Origin: Acanthochlamys bracteata
Taxonomy: Eukaryota > Streptophyta > Magnoliopsida > Pandanales > Velloziaceae
Length of the DNA: 64,000 nucleotides
Assembly: GCA_019914995.1 (NCBI GenBank)
Contig: CM034132.1
Location: forward strand, 8,240,662 to 8,304,661
Reading direction: 5' to 3'
Made by a program: the position numbers and the translations under genes
Part shown: positions 23,559 to 36,768 of the stretch, piece by piece
Numbering within the stretch: the first letter of the stretch is position 1
Layout of the letters: each line of letters starts with the position of its first letter
Notes under the pieces: generated by a model
Database searches by the model: none
What the model was told of the DNA's origin: nothing
The model's input: the letters and a program-made list of their open reading frames with translations, nothing else

Positions 23559-25195
23559 TGTTGGAAATATAAGGATAATTTTGATGATAACAAAGAATTA
23601 AGAACTATGATTTATATAAGACTAATAATCTGAAAACAAGTCTGCAAGATTAGACAAACAAAGAACATTTAATTTACAGCAGACAAAACAGCCATCATAC
23701 ACCCAACTGTTATGCTACTACAAACTGGACAGAGGACAGCATACGGGACAGAGGATGCCACAGCCACATCACAGTCAACTGCTCGACTGCTTGAAGCGGG
23801 ACAGAGAACAGCATACGGGACAGAGGATGCCACAGCTAAATGACAACCGACTGCTATGCTGCTACTGAAGCAGGACAGAGAACAACATACGGGACAGAGG
23901 ATGCAACAGCCACATTACAGTGAGTTGTTTGGCTACTGAAGCATATGCAGACTTCTCTGTTTCGGGACAAACCCATATGTTCAACGGCAACGAAGTTTTC
24001 CTTGCCTTCAAAAATCACCTGCACTCACAACGGACTGAAGGACCTCAAACAGAAGATTTACAAGAGCTAGAATCATCTTCACTTTCACAAAAAAGGGAAG
24101 CTCAATAATCAAGGAAAGAAAGCAGTCAAAGTCCTTGATCAGTCAAGCGGTCAACCTGCACTGCATTTATTATGGACATACCATATCAACTCATCAGCTC
24201 ATCGAAATTCAAACAGAAACTTAGCTGAATTAAGCACTCAACCGTTGGCAGCAAATTCAAATCTCTTCAACGCATTCAATGCAACAAAGACTTTGCACAA
24301 ACACAGCTGAAGAACCACTGGACAACACCATTCCCTCTCTGACGTGAAGAACCGAGCGCCAACAGCAACGTTCCTCAACGGCTCCTACACAGAAAAGATG
24401 CTCTACAAAAAGGGAATCACAGCAATGAGGAAACGTGGTGGAGATATAGAGAAAAACAGGGAGAGAACAAAAAGAAAACAGAAGTAGAGAGAATCCAAGC
24501 AAAAACAGAGACATACAAGAACTCTACCACTCTACACAAAAACTCCCACTGCCGGTCACGAACTTGACTACTCCACACAAACAAATCTTGCTGCAAATCA
24601 TACTGAAGAAATCTCTCAGCAATCTCTCCGATCATTTCATCTGAATCACTGATTAAACACCCAACATTCATGAGATAAATCCTGCACTCAATACTTGTTT
24701 ATTTTCTTGCAACTTGTTACTTACAGTGTAAAGGTGGTGCTGGATGCACCGTAAAAGGAAGGTTTGAGCTTGGTGTAAGCTCTTAGACCTTGTAATAGTG
24801 CTAGCAAATCAGCCCGGGGGACAAAGCGTGTCCAGAGGCCGGGTAGGGGTTGTCTTGGCGAAGAAACCCGGTAGAGTATGTGTGCTTGGCGAAGCACTTC
24901 GCTCTAGGTGTATTTGTAGCATATTAAAGGTCTAGTGAAGCTTTGGCTCTAGTGATAGAGCGACCGTGGATGTAGGCAAAGATGTTTTGCCGAACCACGT
25001 TAAATATCCTTAGCACTACTCCTTGTTACTTCTGTCAATAAACACATTAACGCAACACATGCGCAGGTTACAATTATTGACCACGACCAAATTATTAGCT
25101 CTCTGCCAGTAGGATAACAAAATTGATAAAATTTTTTATAGATTAACTCAATTCACCCCTCCCCTCTTGAGTTAATCTTGCAGGAATATCTAACA
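23559..25195 (+). repeat. 3' LTR of the SIRE-type element
   Basis: Matches 14561-16192 at a few percent divergence by eye, and is followed by the AATAT target duplication. Confidence 0.9.
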
Positions 25196-25689
25196 AATAT
25201 TATACATGAGCCACATCTAATATTTTCCCACTTGGCTCATGTGTTATAATTTTTTCAACTTTATGGTTTAATAAAATTTAATGCGTAATAAATTAAAATC
25301 TTGTTGTTCATTGGTTGCACCATAATATTATTATTAAGTAGAGACTAATACGAGTCATGGCGGTTCTATATTATTAACTCGATATAGTTCTTTCCATGTA
25401 TCACAAAATCAATCTTAAACTTAATAAGACCTCTAAATGAGAATTATCATAATGGTCCACGTAATGTCTTTATAAAGGACAAATTCTGACAGTTTCTTAT
25501 AAATTATTTATGTATATACCAACAAAAAAAATAGGATAAATATAATAGAAACAAAACATAAATGAGCTTGAGTGTCAAATATGTAAATATTAAAATTTTT
25601 CAATGATGTCCATTCTTTCGACATGCTTAGTTAAATATTTTTGAAGGCAACCCTTTAGTTAATGGATCCGTAATCATTAGATTGGTGCT

Positions 25690-26680
25690 AACATGTTCAA
25701 TTCACACTATTTGTTTTTTAACTTCTTCTTTAACGGCAAGATATTTTAATTCCATATGTTTAGCACCCTTAAAATACCTGTTGTTTTTAGAGAAAAAAAT
25801 TGCTGCAGAATTATCACAATAAATTTTCAACGATTTGCCAATACTATTGACAAAACCAAGAATAGAAATAAACTCAGTAGCCAATTAGTTTGAATTGTGA
25901 TCTTAAAGTATGTCACAAATTCAGCTTTCATAGTGGAAGTAATAATGACAGACAGCTTTGCACTTTTTCATATATTGTTCCTCCAGTCAAAAAGAATACA
26001 TACCCGAATGTGAATTTCTATTATCAACACATCCAGCAAAGTCTGAATCCAAAAACCTGACAACTTTCAAATTGTCAAATCTTCTATAAGTGAGCATATA
26101 ATATTTCGTTCCTTACAAGTATCTAATATTTTCTTTGCAGCCCTCCAGTGGTCATGTTTAGAATTATTTTGACATCGGTCTAGCATTCCAAAGACAAAAC
26201 TGATGCTAGATCTAATACAACTCTGAGCATACATCAGGCTCCCAATAAGAGATGTATAAGAAATTTCATTCATTTATTTGCGTTTCAATTCATTTTTTGG
26301 ACATTACACAATACTAAATTTGTCACATTTTTGGATTAGAACAATACTTACCGAGCAATTTCTCATTCCAAATCTCTCTAGAATTTTATCTACATATGCT
26401 TTTTGAGATAAAAAAATTTCAATACCAATCACAAAAGTTGCCTCTCCCATATCTTTAATTTCAAAGTTCTTAGAAAAAAATTTCTTAGTCCTATATAATA
26501 GATCCAAATTATTTGTAACAAATAAGATATGATCAACATACATTAGAAATATAAATTTGCTCACACTGATCCTTAGATATATACACCAAATAACAGTGTT
26601 TTTTTTAAATCCAAAGGAGGTGATAGTATCATTAAATCTAAGATACCATTGTCGGAAAGTTTGGTTCTCCATATATTGAT
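25690..26680 (-). mobile_element. Reverse transcriptase/RNase H remnants of the old antisense copia
   Basis: Minus-strand stretches read YVDHILFVTNN (the YVDD region), KNFEIKDMGEATFVIGIEI, SLIGSLMYAQSC and KIYCDNSAAIFFSKN, which are copia RT and RNase H blocks in the correct order for the minus strand. Heavily decayed. Confidence 0.75.
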
Positions 26681-27224
26681 TTTCTTAAGTTTACATACCA
26701 ATTTTCTTTTCCTTCACCCAAGAAGTCTTAAGGTTGACATGTATATACTTTCGCATCTAAATTTTTATTTAAAAAGCGGTTTTCATATCTATTTGATGTA
26801 GTTCTAAATCATTATGAGCTACCAAGACAATGATAATTCTAAATGAGTAATTTCTTGAAACTAGAGAAAAAGTTTGATTATAATCAATATCATTCTTTTG
26901 AGTAAAACCTTTAACAAAAATTTAGGTTTATATCATTCGATATTACCATTTGAGTCATGTTTGGTTTTAAAGACCCATTTGTACCTAATACATTTATGTC
27001 TTTCTGGCAATTCAACAAGTTTTTAGACTTTAATACGTTGCGTAAATTTTAGCTCATCTCTCATGGTATATATCCATTCAGAACTATTAGCACAATCATT
27101 GGCCTGTGAAAATAAAATTTGATCATCATTAATGCCCAAATCAAAATCTGACTTTTATAATTAAACCACATAATCGTTGAAAATAGCAGATTTCTTTTTG
27201 TCTTTGAAATCTTCTTAATGTTAC

Positions 27225-28606
27225 TGTTGTGGGTAAAATCACCTAAGAAAATTTAGAGATTCTATTCTAGTTTATCTCACAAGTGCACGGTTGTCGCCTA
27301 CCGTATAGCAAATAACAGGTTCGATCCACAGAGACTGATGCTAACTCTAACTCAAAACTAATCTCATAAAATATGTAATAGGATGAAGATTTTTAATTAA
27401 ACTATAAATATGTATGAAAATAATAATAATAATAAAAATTTTTAGAAATAGAGGAGATAAGATAACTGAAATTTTAAAATCCACCACTAGTGTCTATTGT
27501 TTGAATCCTTAATCAAGTGTGAGTTTTATTATTGACTAATGTGAAGATTTTGTACCTAATATTTTGGTCTAGTCCTTAGTTCAGATTTTAATTATGATCC
27601 TAACTTTGGTCCAGTTTAGAATCACCTATCTCTTATTTATCCTAACTTTGGTCCAGTACAGAATTAAATAAGAGATGCATTAAAAATTGCGAAATCAGAA
27701 ATCATGCATTCATGTTCTCTTTGGTCCAGAAAATACTAATCACAGTTATTAATCCTAAGCTCTTTTATTATGTTTCGATTGGTCCTCGCAAACATAATTG
27801 GACAAATAATTCAAACTTTAAACTCAATATTGATCACGCATTTAAATTTAAAATCTAAACTTTAATTAATACAAAGATTAACAACTCAAAAAATATTCAA
27901 TAATTATTAATCAAATAATGTTTAAAAATCCAAACAATTTCATTAAGGTTTCATCAAAAATTCCAGTCAAGATATTTAGCTACCCATAGAAATAATACAA
28001 GCAATAAAATTCATTGAGATAAATATCAAAAAGAAAGAAAATCAAATCTGATTGGTTGTTGCTTTGTCCTCCGTCAAGCTCTGTATCCCTCCTCGGCCTT
28101 TAATTTCCTCTCTGTTTCTTCCTCTGGTTTCTTTCTGTGTGAAGATCTCAATTTTAAAGCCAAGCAAATTTCGGTTGAAATTTTCTCTCCCCCTTTTCAG
28201 CAAAGAATCTTGCTTAAGATCTAGCCAAAAACCCCAAGAGAATCAAAGAAAAAAAATAAAACAAATATATGATTCCCTTCCTTTACGGAAACGTGCCGCT
28301 CCCCCCTTTTGCTGTCCGCAGCAGCCAAGAAGAAAAAAAAGTTTTCTTCTCACGTGAGAAAGATTCTCCTAGGGCAGCCTCCTCTTTCTTTTACATTGGG
28401 CTCAATAAATTTAGTGGGCCCATGTACTCTTTTAACTATTGGTTTGTTTCAAATTTACTGCATCATTAGCTCTTCTACATTTGTCCAACTTGTCTTCATT
28501 ATCTAACATCCACAAAATATAAAAAAATTTTAGCTCATTAATAAATAAATCAATATATAATCATGACCAAAATATTATTATAAAGAATATAACTATATCT
28601 TTATCA
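27225..28606 (+). repeat. Solo LTR, 1382 bp, inside the old antisense copia
   Basis: Starts TGTTGTGGGTAAAATCACC and ends TTTATCA, flanked by GTTAC on both sides (27220-27224 and 28607-28611). No internal retroelement sequence. A related LTR-like copy lies at 46398-47670 on the minus strand; both share a CAAGTGCACGGTTGTCG block. Lineage not assigned. Confidence 0.75.
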
Positions 28607-29426
28607 GTTACTTTTTGTGGCTCATTTATAATAGGTTCATCAAGATTGATGTCGTTAAGAGGATTTTCATTTATAAGTTGTTCTTATATACTGTTAAATT
28701 GTTCTATAGCTGTAAGAACAATAACTTTATAAGAAGTTTGAAATAGAGAAATTTATTCCTAACTTTATTTAATTTTCACTTTGAGTGATTCTTCACTCCC
28801 ACTTACTTCACCATTTTTAATGAATCTAACGTTTTCGGTTTTAACAATTTTTATATTATGGTTAGGATAATAAAATTTATACCCTTTTGATTTTTCTATA
28901 TAACCAATGAAAAATTCAGTAATTGTTCTTGCATCCAGTTTTCTTTCGTATGGATTATAAATTCTTACATCTGTCGGGCAATCCCAAACATGCAGGTGCT
29001 TTAAACTAGATTTTTTTTTCTGCCCACAGTTTAAAAAGAGTGTTTAGAACTACCTTAGCAGAAACCCTATTTAATAAATACATGCCAGTTTTTCAAGCAT
29101 GCATCTACAATGATTATGGTAAAGATGAGTTATTTAACATATTTCTAACCATCCATTAGAGTACGATTACGTCTTTCTACTATACCATTTTGTTGTGATG
29201 TGTCTGTTATTGTATATTGAGCACATATGGCATGTCTTTTAAGAAATTTAGAAAATGGATCTGGACATTCTTCCGTTTTATTATACTTTGCATAACATTC
29301 ACCACCTCGATAATGTTTACCTTTCTATCTAACGATCTTTCAACTTAATTAATAAATAACTCTAAGACATTTATTGCATGAGATTTTTTATGTAATAGAT
29401 AGATATAACCATAACGTGAAAAATCA

Positions 29427-29915
29427 TCAATAAACGTAATAAAATATCTTTTTTACTAAAAGATGAAATATTAAAAGATACACAAATGTCAATATGTATA
29501 ATCTCATAAAGCTGTGTGGCTCTTTTGTTTGTATGGTTGGCTTTTTTTTTTTAATACAATTCACACACATACTAAGATTGATAAAATTTATATTTGAAAG
29601 AATTTCATTTTTTACCATTCTTTCTAATTTTGATTTCGATATGTAACCAAAACATTTATGCCATAAGTAAGCTGAATATTTATTCATTAAATCTCGTTTA
29701 GTGCCAACATCATAATATAAGGTTAAAAATGTTTCAGCAAAAGAATTATCAAATTTTAACATATATAACCCATCACATAAGACACCAGAATCAATAATAT
29801 AGCTTTGTTTAAACAAACTAAGATATCTATTTTTAAATTTAAAAAAGTATCCATGAATATCAAGTTTTGACAAAGAAATAAAATTGCGGGAAATAAAAGG
29901 TACAAAGTGTTTCAA
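29427..29915 (-). mobile_element. GAG-preintegrase remnant of the old antisense copia
   Basis: The minus strand keeps the LWHKCFGYISKSKLERM block (the copia pre-integrase LWHxRLGH motif) and a downstream CVNCIKKK zinc-ligand pattern. The 29.96-31.81 kb stretch beyond it should be protease/gag and leader but is too decayed to delimit. A ~100-bp direct repeat lies in the leader at about 31400-31560. Confidence 0.7.
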
Positions 29916-31829
29916 ATAAATCCAATTGATATTCAGTGCCTAAAATTAAACGATAAGTTCATATGGCTTCAACTGGAACTTTGACTCGATTTCCCATAAA
30001 AATAAATTTCTCATTTGGGTATGTAATTCGGGTCATAATGAGTTCTATATCGTATTTGAAACATGAGCAGTACGAGAGGAATCAATCACCATGTATTATA
30101 AAAAACTTCAGGTAAATTTGATTCGAAATATATAGAAACATAACGCTTACCTTTCTTTTCGAACCAAGCCTTACGCTTCAGGCAATTTTTGATAGTGTAC
30201 AGGTTTTTTACAGAAATCGTCATTTGTCATTTTTACATTCCTTCTTATGGAATGAAGCAGAAAACCCATTTTATCTTAAATGGTCTTTGCGCTTCCTTTT
30301 TATTTTTTCTTCCGGCTTACTTTATAGCTTCTTAATACTTAATGAAATGAACGGAATTAGTTCCAAGTTTTGAAGTATCGTCTCCTTTTGCACAAACATA
30401 CTATTCAATTCACTCACATTCTATTTGTCCTTTATGGTATTATAGTTAATTTGAAATTGACCATATTAAGGAGGTAAGGAATTAATAATAAACTGTAAAA
30501 GATGATTCTCATCCAAATTCATTTTCAAGTACTTTAATCTTGCTGTAATGTTTGACATTACAATAACATGCTCATGCATAATACGAGATCTATCAAATTT
30601 CATGGTGATCAATGCACCCTAAGTGTCCTAGCAAATAATTTATCAGCTGTTTAGGATGCTCTTCCACAAACTTTACAAATTTCTTAGCACTTTCAGTGTT
30701 AGAAAAAGTTGACTTAATGTTCTTTGCAACAGTCATTCGTATAAACATTAAGCTTAGTCTGTTTGATTTTTTTCAAATACTATGGAAAGATTTTTCTTCA
30801 TTGCTGTTGTCATCAATAAGAGCAGGAGTTTCTTAGTTAAGAGTGCTAAATTAAGATCCAGTACACCTAAGTGAAACTGAACTTATTCACACCAATTAGA
30901 GAAATTAAGTCCGTTGAATAGTGATACAGACGTAGCATGCGAATGCAAAAAAAAAAAAGAAATAGATGGTACAAAATTAATAAATGTTCACAAATTAATG
31001 TTTTGACTTTCAAACTTTTAAATACATAATTCAAACAATTCATTTAGATAATAATTGTAGATCGAAGTTCTCCTTTGGGGAAGCAACGATATACAATATA
31101 AATAGTAATGATGTTAAAATAAAATTTTAACTTAATTTGATAATTAAATATATTCAAATTAGATATGTTTGTTATCTTTAGATATACAAAATAAATATAA
31201 TAAAATATATAAATCACCACGTTATATTTATGAAATATAAGAACAACTAATTAACATTTGTGTGATTCTAAATGTCTTATAATTATAATATACAATTATT
31301 TCATAAAAATAAAATATTTAATATAATGTAATATCAATTATAAGCATCACTTACTTATGGATAATTTAATATATAAAATATATATAATTTGAAATTCATG
31401 ACATCTTATAATTTGGTTATTTTGGTGACTAACAAATCATTATAATGTGAATTCAAGTTGACATACAAATTTTACAATTTGAAATTTACAAAACTTACGA
31501 TTGGCCAATTTGGTGACTAACAAACTATCATAATACAAATTCAAATTATACAAGTTTAATAGTTGCAAGAAAATGATTCATGCATATATGATATAAGTAC
31601 TTTTATACAACATATCACCTAAACTACCATCATTATGCTAATAATTTAATTGGTGAAATTTATACTACTTGATAAAAACATGTAGAAAATTTAAATTTAT
31701 AAATATCAACAGCAGCGAAAAATATAAACTCCCAAAATAAATAATTTTAAAATTTTTATAATTACGAAAGTTTAAAAAAATCTTTAATGAAAAATTATCA
31801 GTTTCTAAAACTTTGGCTCTGATACCACA

Positions 31830-32294
31830 TGTTAGTTAGTTTTATAATTCTATGTAAATACCAAAAGTTCATATAGAACATGATTTCAAGATCTATAAAC
31901 TCGATGATTTTTACAAAACTTAAATAAGAGAAACATATCTTGATGCATAACTCTTATCTTTAATCAATTGTTTGCATTTAGAAAACTTGATTTCTTTCTC
32001 TTTATCTTTTTACTTGATCTAAAACAATACTTATGTGATGGAATAGACAACAAAGCTTTAGATGTAAATTAAGATAGAGAAAGGATCAAGTATTCAATTA
32101 GGAATATATTTGTAATCCACAACTATTATAGTGATAGTTGCCAAAACGTCTCTCAAGTGGTGAGTTGTTATAACTTTCCATTATAGAGAGTTATTGTAAT
32201 TTTTCTCACAATTGATACTTTTAATAACTCCATAATTAATGGGATATTACCATTATATATTAAACTAAATATTATATATGAGCTACATCCAACA
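31830..32294 (-). repeat. 5' LTR of the old antisense copia
   Basis: 465 bp, next to the primer-binding site at 31812-31829 on the minus strand. Pairs with 14168-14560 plus 25201-25222. Confidence 0.75.
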
Positions 32295-32364
32295 TCAATA
32301 TCATCTTCATGATCACATGTATTCACTATAGTCAGAAAAATTGCCATATCGTATACGAGCATAT

Positions 32365-35207
32365 TGTTACGGGCCTAAAGTTTCTACTTTTGCTCGTGCG
32401 GCACTTACTCACACTTCTTTGTGACTAAATCAGTCTTTACCCTAAATGAGCTATCAAAAATAGATAAAAAAATTTGAATAGACTAGAGGGAAAGTAAGGA
32501 ATACTTGAAGAGAGCTTTTTGGAAGGAAAACTTTATATTGCTTGGTTTGGTTACAGCTCTTGATTGATTTTCTTAATGCTTCAAATGGAGGTCCTTACTC
32601 TCCTATTTATAGCTTCTCCACCTCCTCACCAGACGATAGAGATTGTTTTTATCGGACGGTGGAAAATATATTATCCAGAAAGTTTTTATATAATATCATT
32701 TACAAAAATCTCCACCTTTCTAAAGTATTCTCTGCCTTTTTCTAAACTTATGCCAACTATTCTTTATGTAGAGTATTCTACAATACTCTAAACTTAGCTT
32801 ATATATAAGATAATTTTACCTAGGCAAAAAGTATTTTACCAAGGTAATTTTATGGGGAGAATAGCGAAAATAGCCATACCGTGACATTCTCCACCACCTA
32901 TTTCGCGATGCCTTCATCGTGGTTGTGTGGAGCTGTAACGGAACTTTTAGATCTTATGTTGGAATGGCCATAAGTAATCTTCATGCTCCCAATTTGACTC
33001 ATCATTTGGTCGACCCTTCCAATTGACCAAATATTCAGAATAACATGGACGATTACCACCCCTTAAGATGAATTGTTGTTCCAAATCTTCCACGTTCCGT
33101 TCTGGTGTCATCATAATAGATGCTGAAATTTTTATGGATGCTGTGGTATTTTGATCCTCCCTTGGCTCCATGTTGAGATGATTTGGTTCTTTTGGGATGG
33201 CCTGGATTTTTGGTTGTGGCTCCTTCTTCTCCTTTGGAAATTGTAAGGCTAAAGTAGTCTTGTATTAGAAATTTACTTCTCGCGATAAAAGTACCATACA
33301 CGTTTTTCCTTCATTTATGATCCATATAGAATTGGCATAAGGGATAAGTACGGCCTTTACGCGATTCATAAAATTCATACCAAGAACTATAGGAAAATCA
33401 TCCATAGGCATAACAGAATTGTCCAAAAGACCAGACCACTCACCTATGCGAGTTTTGACTCCATGGGCAACACCTACAATTGATTTGGGTTCGGAATTAA
33501 CTGACTTAATCTATCATTTTCCCTTTTCGTACTTGATGCCGAGCCTCGTTGCTTCATTCTCCTCGAGAAAGTTATGGGTCGCCCATGTGTCTACCAAAAC
33601 TCGAATTTCTCGTCCTCCAACTTTGGTCGTCATGTACATTCGACCCTTCATCTCAAATTTTGGTAATTCGATTTTGGCTTGGATGGCATTAAGTAGTTGT
33701 AATGAGCCCATCTTTACTTCGTTAGGTTGCCGTTGTGGCTCATCCATTATCTCTATTAGTGTGACTCGGCTATAGCAATAGCAGAGTTGAGGTCTTGAGG
33801 TACTCTACGCTAGATCTCCAATCTTGCCTACGTTTGCAATCTGTCCATGAAAAAAAAAAGGGCCTCTCTTTCAGGAATATCATAGATCTCTAAGATCAAC
33901 TCCGAAAATTCCTTTATATAGTTCTTTATACTGTCCCAATGGGTTAAACGCCGAAGCTTTGCCCTTACCTCATCCTCGGTATTCACCGGATAGAATTGCC
34001 GTTTAAGTTCTCTCTTTAACTCTTCCCAAATGGCAATTGTGCAGGTCCCCCTTTCGATCTCGGCATGCCTTCTCCTCCACTATACTATTGCGGTATCTTC
34101 AAAGTAAAGAGTGGCATGATCGATCTTACTTGTATCCCCGTAATGCCGGTACTCCTAAAGAGTTGCTCCAAGCTACAGAGGAAGTTGTCAATCTCATTCA
34201 CATTCTGTGCACCCTTATACGATTTGGGTTTTGGAACATCCACCTTGCGTAACCGCCACCTTGCAAAGTGCCTAGTCCCCTTGGACATCCCTCAATTCGG
34301 TAACCAACCTTACGACCTCTTCCATAAGAGTCGTTAATTTCCTCCTAAGAGTATCTACATCACTCAAGAGAGAGTCTTCAAGAGCCTTACCTTTGCGAGA
34401 TGATGATTCGGCCACCACGTTCAAGGCACCTTGCATCTCCCCACCAAGCTCTTCTTTCCCTTCTCGAGCTTCTCGATGCTTTGGCCTAACTACTCGAACT
34501 GGTCCACCTTATCGTCCATAACAAGCTCTACCCTAATGAGCCTTGCATTCACGTCCGCCATTACGTCCTTAGACTTCTCTTTCAGTTGGCGACTGCTCTC
34601 GGGAACTCTCCTTTCAATCTCCATTCCTTCATGGATGGTAACATCGGTTCCGCTTGCCATTTGTGATTGGTAGAAGTTTGGCTCTGATACCACTTGTCAC
34701 AAGCTTAGAATTTTTATCTTGGCTCGTGCAGCACTTACTCACACTCTTTTATGGCTAAGTCAGCCTTTATCCTAAATGAGCTATCAAAGATAGCTAAGAA
34801 AACTTAAATGGATTAGAAGAAAGGTAAGAAACACTTAGAGAGAGCTTTTTGGAAGAAAAACTTTATATTGTTTGGCTTGGTTACAACTCTTGATTAACTT
34901 TCTTGATGCTTCAAATGGGGGTCCTTACCCTCCTATTTATAGCTTCTCCACCTCCTTAAAGAACGGTGGACATTATTTTGATTGGATAGTTGAGAATACA
35001 TTATCCAGAAAGTTCTTCCATAATATTTCTTATAAAAATCTCCACCTTTCTAAAGTATTCTTTACCTTTCCTGCCAACTATTCTTTATCTACAGTATTCT
35101 GCAATACTCTAGACTTGGCTTATGTATAAGATAATTTTATCTAGGCAAAAAATATTTTACCAAGGTAATTTCGTGGGGAGAATAGCCAAAATAGCCATAC
35201 CGTAACA
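32365..35207 (-). mobile_element. Short chromodomain Ty3/gypsy element, non-autonomous
   Basis: LTRs at 32365-32886 (522 bp) and 34695-35207 (513 bp), with a tRNA-Met primer-binding site next to the right one (GATACCACTTG read on plus). On the minus strand: a gag start near 34.69 kb, a retropepsin-like segment near 33.5-33.7 kb, and a chromodomain near 32.95-33.17 kb (YLVNWKGRPNDESNWE). The interior is only about 1.8 kb and I see no reverse transcriptase, so it could move only with help from a relative. ATAT lies on both sides. The empty site is at about 56240-56252 in unit 2. Broken fossil. Confidence 0.8.
32950..33170 (-). mobile_element. Chromodomain segment of the gypsy element
   Basis: The minus strand shows RPCYSEYLVNWKGRPNDESN followed by W-E-H, the conserved chromodomain core found at the C-terminus of chromovirus integrases. 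Confidence 0.7.
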
Positions 35208-35474
35208 ATATATTAACTACTATATCCACTAGAATCATATTCAGCGAGTAAGATCGATAAGCTAAAGCTGCAACTCGAAGCCTACCTATTAGGGTAAAGT
35301 CTAACTGTTGTTGCTGTACTTAGCAAGTTACAAAGGCAGGTTATAGTTGAACCACATACTAGTTTCCAACAAGCAAAGCCTTCAAAACTTCATAGCTTAT
35401 TACTACATAGGCATTGTGATAGTGAAGACTTCATAGTTTTAGTTACGTTCTTTTACAAAGCAAGATAACCCTTA
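35208..35474. other. Non-coding unit DNA between type A flank and type B P450
   Basis: Matches 56246-56498 closely, including 'gctgcaactcgaagcctacc'. No coding character. It joins the two P450 types into one duplicated unit. Confidence 0.7.
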
Positions 35475-36768
35475 AAGATACTTTGATGTTGTTGGAAGTA
35501 CCAAATTAGACGTTTTCCGCACTGCAATTCTGTTCATCTCACTCATATCTAACTCTTCTCCGTTCCTTCCATTAGGCATATCCTAAACAAAATGGTACAA
35601 GAGATTTGTAATGGCAAGTTCAATCGTCGCCATTGCGAACACAACACAACACCGGGACAACCTCGCCTTCCAGCACCAAAAGATAGCAATTGAAAGTCTT
35701 GTCCTTTGAATTCCGCACTACTATTGATGAATCTTTCTGGTCGAAACTCTTCAGGGTTGTCTCAAGACCTGGGATCCTACCAATTGACAGGCATTGACGA
35801 TTGTTCTCATCCCAGATGGAATCTCATAGCCTTCTAAGCGAACATTTTGCACCGACTTTCGTAGTACTAGTAATGCAATAGGGCAGTGTAGTCTCATTAC
35901 TTCCTTGGTCACCGCACGCATGTACTTCATCTGAGTAATGTTCTGAGCTTCTATGGCTTTTGCTCCGATTATGTGCCTAATTTCATCTTGTACTTTCTTC
36001 ATTTTTTTCTGGTGCTTCACGAGTTCTGCCATCGTCCACACCATGACTGTGGATACTGTATCAGTTCCAACTGCAAACATATCCTGCAGCACAAAATTGC
36101 GACAAAATCTTTAAATTGTTCCAATTTAAATTATTATACTCAATGAGGGATGAATTGATATTTTTACCAATATAATTGCCTTGATGCTATCTCTACTTAG
36201 AGACAAACCTTCATTTCTATCCTCATGTAGAGATAACAGAATATCAACGAAGCAACGACTTCCATCATAATCATCAAGGCGTTGTTTAGCTTGCATATGA
36301 TCGTCCAAGACTCCTTCGAATTCTAACCGCATAGAGGTTTTCTTTACCATAGCTTCATGACCGCTAACCCGATCAATCCATCCTATCCAAGGAATGAAAT
36401 CCTCAACATGGAACATACCGAGCAGCTCGGTGAATTCATCGAGCATTTTATGAGGACTACTATTACTATTTTCGGTAGAGTACTTTCTTCCTAATGCAGC
36501 TCTGTAAACCACACACAAGTGATAGTGCGGAGAATCTCTATCAAGTTTACCGCCTTCTTCAACATTTGTATGTTATCAGCCATGGACTTCAATTCTTCCT
36601 TCCTCAGGACTTCAAATAGCTGCACGCATTTTATACTAAGCAAATAAGCAGTGCATATTCTTCTAATCTGCCGCCACTCTTCGGCGTAAGGCAAGAATGC
36701 AACGTCATGGCCGTAGATAAGCATGTCAGCAGTTTTGGACTGCAAACGGTCTGAGAAGACATGGTCAT

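Larger units (their letters stand above)
14561..25195 (+). mobile_element. SIRE/Maximus-type Ty1/copia, full length, 10.6 kb
   Basis: TG...CA LTRs of 1632 bp (14561-16192) and 1637 bp (23559-25195) are flanked by the 5-bp duplication AATAT (14556-14560 and 25196-25200). The primer-binding site TGGTATCAGAGC starts at 16196 and a polypurine tract (AAAAAAGGGGAGA) ends at 23557. Parts in order: gag with zinc knuckle, protease, integrase, reverse transcriptase and RNase H, then a separate env-like reading frame. Very long LTRs and the extra 3' frame are hallmarks of the SIRE/Maximus lineage. The LTRs differ by only a few percent by eye, pointing to a young insertion. The structure is complete, but pol carries a few breaks. 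Confidence 0.9.
14168..32294 (-). mobile_element. Old antisense Ty1/copia element, broken, hosting two later insertions
   Basis: Read on the minus strand, the 5' LTR is 31830-32294, followed by a primer-binding site complementary to tRNA-Met (TGGTATCAGAGCC, within 31812-31829). The 3' LTR is 14168-14560 continued at 25201-25222, preceded by a purine tract (GAGCCAAGTGGGAAAA). Coding remnants are a GAG-preintegrase segment near 29.4-29.9 kb and reverse transcriptase/RNase H segments near 25.7-26.7 kb. The LTRs match at about 86% by eye, so the element is old, and its coding region has many breaks. Without the SIRE copy and the solo LTR it is about 6 kb. The empty target is visible near 56163-56180 in unit 2. 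Confidence 0.8.

Noticed and set aside
33419-34673. Plus-strand open frames of 70-118 aa
   Set aside because: They are antisense to the gypsy gag/protease region, whose minus-strand reading has recognisable domains.
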